Numbered from the stretch's first letter, positions 1-5,535 are shown. The stretch: DNA of 5,579 bases from Deltaproteobacteria bacterium (GCA_015233515.1 JADFXS010000195.1:1-5579); one strand, 5' to 3'. The notes: generated from the sequence alone by a model not told the origin. Made by a program: numbers and translations.

Positions 1-974
1 TTTATTTGTCCGCTGATGATTTCACCGCGAATTTTTTCAACCAGTTTGCTGACCTCGTCAGGCACAATTTTCTTGTTAATCGGCGTGAGATCCACCATCT
101 TTTCGTCCATGCCATAGACCTTCAGCCCGCCTTTGAAGGCTCCGTCCTTCTCATCCTTCATCACCTTATAGACCAGGGTATCGAAAGCTTCGTAAACACT
201 GGTCAAACCACGCTGGGGATCGACCAGGGCCGCATCAAATTCGGCTCCAATAATGAACTGATTGGTCTGCTTGATCGCGTCATAAGTCCCCAGCGTGCTC
301 TTTGCGGCGGCGGACATGAGAACATCGCAGCCCTTGCTGTTCAACAATAGGGCTAGCTCCTTGGCTTTGGCCGGATCTTCGAAATTATTGGTGTAAGTCA
401 CTTCAACCTTGGCCGCGGGGTTGACCTTTTCCATGCCTTGGATGAAGCCGGCCAGAAACCGGTTGATGATGTCGATATCCGCGCCGCCGATAAAGCCGGC
501 CTTGTTGGTTTTAGTCATTTTTCCGGCCACGACGCCGGCCAGGTAAGAAGCTTCCTGCTCTTTGAAAAGGGTTGAAAGAATGTTAGGCAGGGGTTGGTTG
601 ACGATACCGTCTAGAATCACGAAATGCGTTTTAGGGAAGTCCTTGGCCACCCGGGCCGCGGCGTCGGCCATGGTGTCGAAGGTCACGAAAATAAGCTGGT
701 ACCCGTCCTCGGCCATGGCCCTGATTTGAGCTTCAAATTCCCCCATATGCTGAATCTGCAGAAATTTGGCCTTGATGCCGAGTTCCTTTTCACCCCGTTT
801 GAAACCGCTGTGAAAAAGATCGACCGGTCCCTTGTCGCCCAGTTTCTGATCGGACAACAGAGCGGCGGATATTTCACCGCCACCCCTCGCCTTTTCCGAG
901 CCTCCGAATGCCACCAACAAACAGGCCGCGACCAGGAGCACAATTACCGAAACTTTTGTGAATCTTTTCGTCAT
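1..974 (-). CDS. BMP/PnrA-family ABC transporter substrate-binding protein (3' end cut by window edge)
   Basis: Periplasmic solute-binding protein of the basic membrane protein (BMP, PnrA/Med) family, which delivers ligands, classically purine nucleosides, to an ABC importer. The frame is open for 324 codons from ATG at 974 and reaches the left edge without a stop. Family proteins are about 320-360 residues, so little is missing. Residues 1-25 form a basic, then hydrophobic, export signal. Family blocks are visible: GDKG (46-49), EQEASYLAGVVAG (139-151), the GFIGGADID...NRFLAGF block (160-177), NFEDPAKAKELA (197-208), AKSTLG (224-229), and GAEFDAAL...RGLTSV (243-260). Odd points: the lipobox Cys expected before GGS is Phe23, and two positions usually important for nucleoside binding differ (PV at 50-51 in place of FN; Glu262 in place of the usual Lys). 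The gene follows iclR by 11 nt, so it is probably cotranscribed. No permease or ATPase gene is in view; they are probably encoded beyond the left edge. The family call is firm; the ligand is unknown. Confidence 0.93.
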   Translation of the reverse strand, partial: MTKRFTKVSVIVLLVAACLLVAFGGSEKARGGGEISAALLSDQKLGDKGPVDLFHSGFKRGEKELGIKAKFLQIQHMGEFEAQIRAMAEDGYQLIFVTFDTMADAAARVAKDFPKTHFVILDGIVNQPLPNILSTLFKEQEASYLAGVVAGKMTKTNKAGFIGGADIDIINRFLAGFIQGMEKVNPAAKVEVTYTNNFEDPAKAKELALLLNSKGCDVLMSAAAKSTLGTYDAIKQTNQFIIGAEFDAALVDPQRGLTSVYEAFDTLVYKVMKDEKDGAFKGGLKVYGMDEKMVDLTPINKKIVPDEVSKLVEKIRGEIISGQI

Positions 975-979
975 TTTTT

Positions 980-986
980 CCTCCTT
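980..986 (-). promoter_or_regulatory. Shine-Dalgarno of the BMP gene, overlapping the iclR stop
   Basis: AAGGAGG on the minus strand (986 to 980) lies 5 nt upstream of the ATG at 974. Its first A is the last base of the iclR TGA stop (988-986). This fixes the start of the BMP gene and suggests translation coupled to iclR. Confidence 0.85.
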
Positions 987-1759
987 CACTTTATTTGTGT
1001 TTGTTTTGTACTCACATCCAGGACTTCGTCCTTAAGCGTTTTGACCAACTCCACAATTCGTTCTTCCGACAATCTTTCGGACGGGCTGAAGATACCGATG
1101 GAAGCAACGATCTGCCTTTGCATATTGAATACCGGAACAGCCAAGGCCTTGGCGCCGGCTTCCTCATACTCGAAGACCGCATATCCCCGTTCTCGGATTT
1201 TATTCAGGCTTTCCTTCAGCTCAGCCACGTCGGAACCGGGAGTCCATTTGGTCCGGTGTAGTATCGTCTCGGAATTCAGTATTCTTTCAATTATTTCCGC
1301 TGATTGATAGGCGAGAAGGACCCGGGGCGAGCCTCCGATGTGAAGGGGCAAACGATCTCCAACATCATGAAAAAAGAGTTTATGGGCGTTCCGCCCGGAA
1401 TATCTGTCCAAACAGAGCGCTTCATCCCCGTCCTTGACATAAAGAAATGTGGTCTCACCCGTGGTTTCGGCAATCTTTCGCAGGACCGGAGCCGCCAATT
1501 CCCGGAGCCCAACCTTGGTCACCAGTTTGTGTCCCAGAAGAAAGAGCTTCATGGTCAAACCGTATTCCGAAGTTTTCGGGTTCTGGTGGACATATCCCCT
1601 GGCTTTCAAGGCGTGGAGGATGCGGTGGGTCGTGGCTGAATTGAAGCCGGCGGCCTGACTGATTTCCGTCAAGGTTTTTTCGACTGGGTCTTCGGCCATG
1701 ATCTCCAGGAGATCAAGGCCTCGTTCCAAGGAATGAACCGTATAGTTTTTTGTAGTCAC
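986..1759 (-). CDS. IclR-family transcriptional regulator
   Basis: A 257-residue regulator, the usual length for IclR proteins, which bind DNA as dimers or tetramers and respond to small metabolites, often organic acids. An N-terminal winged helix-turn-helix covers about residues 8-66, with the HTH core at about 29-52 (LTEISQAAGF...THRILHAL). A linker helix (about 66-88) leads to a GAF-like effector domain (about 89-250) with the typical blocks LPLHIGGSPRVLLA (137-150), RGYAVFEYEEAGAKALAVPV (191-210) and the IVASIGIFSP strand (217-226). Translation starts at GTG 1759: TAA at 1780-1778 is in frame upstream with no other start between, and a GGGGGAG purine run lies 3 nt before the GTG. The gene is divergent from the aldehyde dehydrogenase and first in an operon with the BMP gene. 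Matching dyads at both promoters suggest that it controls both transcripts, itself included. Its effector and sign of action cannot be read from the sequence. Confidence 0.95.
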   Translation of the reverse strand: MTTKNYTVHSLERGLDLLEIMAEDPVEKTLTEISQAAGFNSATTHRILHALKARGYVHQNPKTSEYGLTMKLFLLGHKLVTKVGLRELAAPVLRKIAETTGETTFLYVKDGDEALCLDRYSGRNAHKLFFHDVGDRLPLHIGGSPRVLLAYQSAEIIERILNSETILHRTKWTPGSDVAELKESLNKIRERGYAVFEYEEAGAKALAVPVFNMQRQIVASIGIFSPSERLSEERIVELVKTLKDEVLDVSTKQTQIK

Positions 1760-1762
1760 TAT

Positions 1763-1769
1763 CTCCCCC
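1763..1769 (-). promoter_or_regulatory. Putative ribosome binding site of iclR
   Basis: The minus strand reads GGGGGAG then ATA then GTG. The purine run is Shine-Dalgarno-like, but the spacing is short. It supports the GTG start at 1759, the only start codon after the upstream in-frame stop. Confidence 0.5.
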
Positions 1770-1815
1770 GCCCTGTTTTAATTATTAGAATTGGTTTCTG
1801 TTTATTTAGTTCAAT

Positions 1816-1835
1816 AATCGAAATCTGATTCCATT
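1816..1835 (-). promoter_or_regulatory. Candidate IclR operator at the iclR promoter
   Basis: The minus strand reads AATGGAATCAGATTTCGATT, a dyad of the form AATnGAA-N6-TTCnATT. It overlaps the -10 box and predicted start site, a position typical of repression. The same dyad form occurs at the mirror position of the opposite promoter. The pattern resembles the AT-rich palindromes bound by IclR-family proteins such as KdgR, though the half-site spacing differs slightly. Assignment to this regulator is inference. Confidence 0.5.
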
Positions 1836-1860
1836 ATACGAACTGAGAAGGGGATGTCAA
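1833..1860 (-). promoter_or_regulatory. Sigma70-type promoter of iclR-BMP operon
   Basis: On the minus strand a perfect TTGACA (1860-1855) and a perfect TATAAT (1838-1833) are separated by 16 nt. The expected start is near 1826, giving a leader of about 65 nt before the GTG at 1759. With both boxes at consensus, the promoter should be strong unless repressed, which fits the dyad operator candidate that overlaps its -10 and start site. Confidence 0.8.
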
Positions 1861-1937
1861 GTGAAAATCGACTGGCCGTAAGAAGAGACACGCACTTTTC
1901 AAAGGAAGGCGGCTCCGGTGATTTGGTAGTTTTTTTC

Positions 1938-1965
1938 TTGACATGCACATGCCGATTCGTATAAT
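1938..1965 (+). promoter_or_regulatory. Sigma70-type promoter of the aldehyde dehydrogenase gene
   Basis: A perfect TTGACA (1938-1943) and a perfect TATAAT (1960-1965) are separated by 16 nt, the same layout as the opposing promoter. The expected start is near 1972, leaving an untranslated leader of about 180 nt before the ATG at 2152. Confidence 0.8.
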
Positions 1966-1982
1966 GAAATATGATTTTAATT
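1963..1982 (+). promoter_or_regulatory. Candidate IclR operator at the aldehyde dehydrogenase promoter
   Basis: AATGAAATATGATTTTAATT is a dyad of the form AATnAAA-N6-TTTnATT that overlaps the -10 box and start site. It is the mirror copy of the site at 1816-1835. A regulator bound here would block initiation of the dehydrogenase transcript. Confidence 0.5.
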
Positions 1983-1996
1983 ATTGAATTTAATAA
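1981..1996 (+). promoter_or_regulatory. Second AT-rich palindrome in the dehydrogenase leader
   Basis: TTATTGAATTTAATAA is palindromic at 14 of 16 positions and abuts the first operator candidate. The mirror copy at 1802-1817 is palindromic at 12 of 16. It may be a second binding site for a tetrameric regulator. Because it is AT-rich, chance is a real alternative. Confidence 0.3.
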
Positions 1997-1997
1997 A

Positions 1998-2151
1998 TGA
2001 AATTTAATTCTAAATTACAAAACGACTCCAGGCGGGTCGGGCGCTTCCAAGTAATCCTTCAAAATGACCGGGGTAAGACTATGGCGGTTCAATCTCTCCG
2101 GTCCATATTGACATCAATCTAAAAATTCCCTTTTTATGGAGGTCATTTGAC
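1998..2151 (+). other. Untranslated leader of the dehydrogenase transcript
   Basis: After the AT-rich promoter tail the sequence turns GC-rich (about 2025-2070), then leads to the Shine-Dalgarno. I see no riboswitch consensus, no terminator hairpin with a U-tract and no leader ORF with a ribosome binding site. Only weak 4-bp stems are visible, for example CGAC...GTCG near 2023-2039. Confidence 0.4.
2138..2143 (+). promoter_or_regulatory. Shine-Dalgarno of the aldehyde dehydrogenase
   Basis: GGAGGT lies 8 nt before the ATG at 2152. The strong site and good spacing decide this start. The protein also aligns with GabD from its first residues (LKLND). Confidence 0.85.
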
Positions 2152-3609
2152 ATGTTAAAGCTAAACGATCCAACCCTTCTTAAACAAAAATGTTACTTGA
2201 ACGGTCAATGGCTTGACGCCGACAGCGGCGCGACCATCGATGTCATCAATCCCTCGAATCTGGAAAAACTTGGCGCCGTCCCCAAAATGGGAACCTTGGA
2301 GACTCGCCAAGCCATTGAAGCCGCCCACAGGGCTTTCGCCGCATGGAGAAGCAGAACCACAAAAGAACGATCTGTTATCCTCCGCCGGTGGTTTGAGTTG
2401 TTGATCGCCAATCAGGAAGACTTGGCGATCATTATGACCGCCGAACAGGGAAAGCCTTTAGCTGAAGCCAGAGGCGAGATCGTGTACGCGGCCTCGTATA
2501 TTGAATGGTTTGCGGAAGAAGGCAAAAGAGTTTACGGTGAAACTATCCCCGGCCCAACCGCGGATAAACGTATTCTGGTTATCAAGGAACCGATCGGGGT
2601 CTGCGCGGCGATTACCCCCTGGAACTTCCCATCGATTCTAATCACCTGCAAGGCCGGCGCGGCATTGGCGGCGGGTTGCACCATGATCGTCAAACCAGCC
2701 ACCGCCACACCGTTTTCAGCGTTGGCTCTGGCGGAACTTGGCGGGCGCGCCGGGATTCCCGCCGGAGTTTTCAGCGTAATTACCGGAGATTCCGCAGCTA
2801 TCGGTGACGAAATCGCCTCCAACCCCAAAGTCCGTAAATTGTCCTTTACCGGATCGACGGAAACCGGAAAACACCTGATGGCGAAGTGCGCCTCCACGGT
2901 CAAGAAAGTCACCCTGGAGCTGGGAGGCAATGCGCCGTTTATTGTTTTTGACGACGCGGATCTGGATGCCGCGGTGGCAGGAGCCGTCGCTTCCAAATAT
3001 TGGAATGCCGGCCAGACTTGTATTTGCCCCAACAGGCTGTTTATTCACGATAAAATATATGATTCTTTCATCGAAAAGCTGACTTCGGCCGTGGTAAAAA
3101 TTAAAGTTGGCGATGGCTTTAAAGAGGATATTCAGCAGGGGCCGTTGATTGATATGAAAGCCGTGGAAAAAATCGAGAAGCAAATCGCCGACGCGGTTGA
3201 GAAAGGGGCCTCCATAGTCTTGGGAGGCCGTCGCCATGCCCTGGGGAATACTTTCTTCGAACCGACCATTATCAAGGATGTAACTTCGGATATGCTGATT
3301 TGTCGGGAAGAAACCTTTGGACCCGTGGCGCCGTTGACCAGATTCAGCACTGATGATGAAGCCATCGGTTTGGCCAATGATACGGAATACGGGTTGTCGG
3401 CCTATTTTTATAGCCGGGACATCAAACGGATATGGAAAGTGGCCGAGGCGTTGGAGTCTGGTATGATCGGGATCAATACCAGCCTGATCGGCACCGAGTT
3501 GGCGCCTTTCGGCGGTGTCAAGGAATCGGGAATCGGACGGGAAGGTTCAAAATACGGTATCGAGGAATATGTTGAGGTCAAATACCTTTGCTTGGGGGGA
3601 ATGTCTTAA
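2152..3609 (+). CDS. GabD-like aldehyde dehydrogenase (succinate-semialdehyde dehydrogenase family) with altered substrate pocket
   Basis: A cytoplasmic NAD(P)+-dependent aldehyde dehydrogenase of 485 residues that oxidises an aldehyde to an acid. It is co-linear with E. coli GabD (482 residues) from the first LKLND to the C-terminal [11 protein letters not shown]. The catalytic set is intact: Asn158 in PWNFP, Lys181, the Rossmann FTGSTETG (232-239), general base Glu256 in LELGG, nucleophile Cys290 in NAGQTC, and Glu387 in EETFGP. Cys292 repeats the CxC pair known as a redox switch in human SSADH. The carboxylate-binding residues of SSADH are all changed. The Arg of ITRK is Cys166, the Arg six residues before the catalytic Cys is Trp284, and the pocket Ser near the C terminus is Gly447. 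Activity on an aldehyde is very likely, but succinate semialdehyde as substrate is doubtful. The gene stands alone on its strand, opposite iclR, with matching promoter and operator sequences. Cofactor choice between NAD and NADP is not decided. Confidence 0.95.
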   Translation: MLKLNDPTLLKQKCYLNGQWLDADSGATIDVINPSNLEKLGAVPKMGTLETRQAIEAAHRAFAAWRSRTTKERSVILRRWFELLIANQEDLAIIMTAEQGKPLAEARGEIVYAASYIEWFAEEGKRVYGETIPGPTADKRILVIKEPIGVCAAITPWNFPSILITCKAGAALAAGCTMIVKPATATPFSALALAELGGRAGIPAGVFSVITGDSAAIGDEIASNPKVRKLSFTGSTETGKHLMAKCASTVKKVTLELGGNAPFIVFDDADLDAAVAGAVASKYWNAGQTCICPNRLFIHDKIYDSFIEKLTSAVVKIKVGDGFKEDIQQGPLIDMKAVEKIEKQIADAVEKGASIVLGGRRHALGNTFFEPTIIKDVTSDMLICREETFGPVAPLTRFSTDDEAIGLANDTEYGLSAYFYSRDIKRIWKVAEALESGMIGINTSLIGTELAPFGGVKESGIGREGSKYGIEEYVEVKYLCLGGMS

Positions 3610-3684
3610 CAGTGTTGGAGATTTTTCGCCGTGGCCTGGTCGGGAATCCGCCCCTTGCGCCCGCCTTTAATGATACATCCTTTA
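3610..3684. other. Convergent intergenic gap without a recognisable terminator
   Basis: These 75 bp separate the ends of the dehydrogenase and the receiver/TPR gene. I see no GC stem followed by a T-tract in either direction. The only structure is TTTCGCCGTGGCC (3624-3636), whose exact reverse complement lies at 3733-3745 inside the neighbouring gene. Confidence 0.4.
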
Positions 3685-4713
3685 TCAGTTACCCAGGATG
3701 AGACCCATTTCCAAGGCGCGGGATAATTCCTTGGCCACGGCGAAATCCGGCTTGATCGCCAGGGCTTTTTTCAAATTTTGGCTCGCTAACGGTATTTCCT
3801 TGAGGTCGATGAATACCCTGGCCAAGTTGTAGTAAATGTTTTCGTCTTGAGGGTTGACGATCATAGCCTTTTGATATTGCTTAACCGCCTCGGCCAGCCG
3901 TCCCTGGCGGCGAAAAATTATTCCCAGGCTGTTATAGACATTAGTGGTATTAGGTCTCAACTTTACGACGGCTTCATAAATCTCCTGGGCTTCGGTATTT
4001 TCTTTTCGATCCATGTAAATTTCCGCGGCCCTCTCGTAACATATAGCCGCTTGATCGAGCTTTCCCAGTTTGGTGTAGGCGTGGCCCATTTGTTGATAGG
4101 CGCCGGCAAAATTACTATTCAGCCGGGTAGCTCGAAGAAAGCACCAAATCGCTTCTTCATAAAGTCCATGACCGGCTTTTATATATCCCATATTGAAGTA
4201 TATTTCCGGATGCTCCTTAACGGTCACGACCTTTTCGAATATTTTCAAGGCTTCTTCGGTGCGGCCTGATTGCATCAGTTTCACTCCGGTCTCCAGGTTG
4301 GTTTCCAACTCTTTGAACAAGGCATCGTTGTTAAAATCCACGAGTTCCTTAATTTTATTTTTAAAAACCACAGCGGAAAAAGGTAGCACCACGATGGCGG
4401 AGGCCCCCTGCCGTCCGAAGAGAGAAACCAGTTTAGCCGTGGGTTTGCCGGTCAATAGAATAAAATGGGTTTGCTCGTATTTTTCGTGGGAGCGCATCAG
4501 TCTCAAGAGGGTCAAAGCCTGTATATCCAGTATATCTTCGGCGCAAACCATGAAGTCGACCTGGAAATTTTTATACATGGCCCACGCTTCCGTGCCATCT
4601 TCAGCTTGAAAAAAGGTGTGATAATTCATCTCTTGAAGGGTCCCGGTCAAGGCCGTCAGCAAGGCTTCATCGTTGGCGACTAACAAAAAAATTCGATTGG
4701 TTACCGAGGTCAT
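3685..4713 (-). CDS. Degenerate receiver (pseudo-REC) domain fused to TPR repeats
   Basis: A 342-residue cytoplasmic protein with no signal peptide or membrane segment. Residues about 6-125 have the alternating strand/helix pattern of a CheY-like receiver: IFLLV strand at 8-12, FMV strand at 54-56, FILLTG at 84-89. However, phosphorylation residues are lost. The acidic pair after strand 1 is A13-N14 (only D15 remains), the phospho-Asp position is Ala58 (followed by E59-D60), and the Lys of the KPF motif is Leu110. Thr88 is kept. Residues about 134-326 hold five or six TPR units, for example 169-202, 203-236, 256-289 and 290-323, with the usual G-Y-A-P pattern. Such proteins generally act as protein-protein scaffolds, and signalling here would not use Asp phosphorylation. 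The ATG at 4713 has only a weak upstream GGGAA. It lies 33 nt after the zinc-ribbon gene on the same strand and may be cotranscribed. The partner is unknown. Confidence 0.9.
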   Translation of the reverse strand: MTSVTNRIFLLVANDEALLTALTGTLQEMNYHTFFQAEDGTEAWAMYKNFQVDFMVCAEDILDIQALTLLRLMRSHEKYEQTHFILLTGKPTAKLVSLFGRQGASAIVVLPFSAVVFKNKIKELVDFNNDALFKELETNLETGVKLMQSGRTEEALKIFEKVVTVKEHPEIYFNMGYIKAGHGLYEEAIWCFLRATRLNSNFAGAYQQMGHAYTKLGKLDQAAICYERAAEIYMDRKENTEAQEIYEAVVKLRPNTTNVYNSLGIIFRRQGRLAEAVKQYQKAMIVNPQDENIYYNLARVFIDLKEIPLASQNLKKALAIKPDFAVAKELSRALEMGLILGN

Positions 4714-4746
4714 TGGCGTTCCCGGCGAGTAGCGGCCGACCCGTCG

Positions 4747-5310
4747 TCAGGCTGGTAAGCCCAGTTCGTCCGCTTTAGGCTTATTCGCCATAACAGACTG
4801 AAATTGCAAAAAATCAATGACCAGTCGAGTAGCTTTATCCCATTCCGATTGCGCTGGGCAACGAGCAACCCCATTCGGGCCGACGAGCCGACTTTCAGAG
4901 ATGAAAGGCCCTAGGAAATACCGGGTCAGCCTACCCTCCGGCGTATCAATGTATGTGGCCAGCCACTTCCCAGGGATATCTGCTCCAGCGCCGTCATAGG
5001 TCATGGTTACATGCGTTTCAGGCTCACTGCTCGGCTCCACGCGCCAAAAATATTTAACAATCCAGCCTTCGGAAACAGTCGGATTATCAACCGCGTCAAT
5101 ATTAACTACATAAAACTCCCGGCCGCACGCCTCGCACCGAAAAAAATACAGCGACGCATAAAACGACAAGTCCGGTAAAACATCCCGGGGGATGCTTTCG
5201 ACTCCCATCATTATGCAATCACCGTCGATGAACGTTGTGTGTCCCGTCGCGCCGCACGAGGGACATTCGTAAAGGTCGTAACCAACTCCACTTTCAATGT
5301 TCAACATCAT
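4747..5310 (-). CDS. Hypothetical zinc-ribbon protein
   Basis: A 187-residue protein I do not recognise as a named family. Two CxxC knuckles, CPSC (16-19) and CEAC (59-62, followed by GREF), form a probable four-Cys zinc site split by about 40 residues. After that comes a region of alternating beta-type segments (65-150) rich in aromatic residues, such as WIVKYFWRVE (83-92) and TRYFLGPF (129-136), then a C-terminal amphipathic helix (about 155-176). It has no signal peptide or membrane span, so it is probably cytoplasmic. Two adjacent ATGs (5310 and 5307) are possible; AGAGG lies 5 nt before the first and 8 nt before the second. It is upstream of the receiver/TPR gene on the same strand. It could be an accessory or defence-related gene, but nothing in the sequence shows this. 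It is supported as a real gene by its length, ribosome binding site and paired cysteines. Confidence 0.75.
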   Translation of the reverse strand: MMLNIESGVGYDLYECPSCGATGHTTFIDGDCIMMGVESIPRDVLPDLSFYASLYFFRCEACGREFYVVNIDAVDNPTVSEGWIVKYFWRVEPSSEPETHVTMTYDGAGADIPGKWLATYIDTPEGRLTRYFLGPFISESRLVGPNGVARCPAQSEWDKATRLVIDFLQFQSVMANKPKADELGLPA

Positions 5311-5315
5311 GTCAT

Positions 5316-5320
5316 CCTCT
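5316..5320 (-). promoter_or_regulatory. Ribosome binding site of the zinc-ribbon gene
   Basis: AGAGG on the minus strand lies 5 nt before the ATG at 5310 and 8 nt before the ATG at 5307, so it does not decide between the two starts. Confidence 0.55.
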
Positions 5321-5422
5321 TTTCATCTCCACGGTCGTTTAAACCATGTCGGGTTAGAGGCGGAACTACTATTTGCTAAGGGACTGCGGTGTTATGGCGT
5401 AAAGGAACGTCATCTTACTGTT

Positions 5423-5451
5423 AGTATGAAAGCCCGGGGGCGAGGTCACAA
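5423..5451 (-). promoter_or_regulatory. Weak candidate promoter for the zinc-ribbon gene
   Basis: On the minus strand TTGTGA (5451-5446) and CATACT (5428-5423) are separated by 17 nt. Each box matches the sigma70 consensus at 4 of 6 positions. The position is sensible, about 110 nt upstream of the start codon, but chance is likely. Confidence 0.22.
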
Positions 5452-5460
5452 CCGTGCCCC
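5437..5460. other. GC-rich hairpin
   Basis: GGGGC-GA-GGT-CACA-ACC-GT-GCCCC folds into a hairpin with five plus three pairs, one wobble and one A-G mismatch around a CACA loop. No T-tract follows on either strand, so a rho-independent terminator is not supported. It lies just before the REP-like repeat and may belong to the same element. Confidence 0.4.
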
Positions 5461-5463
5461 ATC

Positions 5464-5535
5464 CGTCATTCCGGCGGACGCTGGAATCCAGTCTTACATC
5501 AACCACCAGGACCCCGGCTTTCGCCGGGGTCTGGA
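5464..5535. repeat. REP/MITE-like double-hairpin intergenic repeat
   Basis: The left half, CGTCATTCCGGCGGACGCTG, continues to GAATCCAG. It has an 8-bp stem (5468-5475 with 5480-5487, one mismatch). The right half has a perfect 9-bp stem GACCCCGGC-TTTC-GCCGGGGTC (5510-5531), extended by CCAG/TGG with a one-base bulge. Read on the minus strand, the right loop is a stable GAAA tetraloop. The termini and the 'CGTCATTCCggcg...GGAATCCAG' core match a repeat type scattered between genes in many proteobacterial genomes. No transposase is nearby. It lies upstream of the zinc-ribbon gene, so a terminator role for an incoming minus-strand transcript is possible. Confidence 0.7.

Larger units (their letters stand above)
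1801..1997. repeat. Imperfect inverted duplication spanning both divergent promoters
   Basis: The minus strand from 1861 to 1801 aligns without gaps to the plus strand from 1937 to 1997, with the dyad centre at 1899. By hand count 47 of 61 positions match. Identical blocks are CTTGACAT, TTCGTATAATG, GATTT, ATTATTGA and AATAAA. Similarity continues weakly outward (TTCTAA at 1790-1785 minus and 2008-2013 plus). The part between the -35 and -10 boxes is the least conserved (4 of 11), so the match goes well beyond two consensus promoters. The 75 bp between the arms (1862-1936) show no clear motif of their own. Confidence 0.85.

Noticed and set aside
624..1307. Long plus-strand frame opposite the BMP and iclR genes
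   Set aside because: It spans two well-supported minus-strand genes, has no family features and no ribosome binding site, and is the antisense shadow of their codon use.
2064..2111. 15-codon leader ORF starting with ATG at 2064
   Set aside because: No Shine-Dalgarno lies upstream, there is no run of regulatory codons, and no attenuator hairpin follows.
2108..2137. TTGACA at 2108 as a second dehydrogenase promoter
   Set aside because: The region 17 nt downstream (TTTTTA) is a poor -10, and transcription would begin inside or after the Shine-Dalgarno.
2532..3237. Minus-strand frames inside the dehydrogenase
   Set aside because: The plus-strand protein matches GabD across this whole stretch, so these are shadows.
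5345..5460. Possible structured RNA, tRNA-like or group II intron fragment upstream of the REP-like repeat
   Set aside because: No cloverleaf, no intron domain V pattern and no tRNA T-loop consensus could be found by eye.
5464..5535. Double hairpin as a CRISPR repeat or rho-independent terminator
   Set aside because: Only one copy is present with no spacers, and no T-tract follows either stem. The sequence matches a known scattered intergenic repeat type better.
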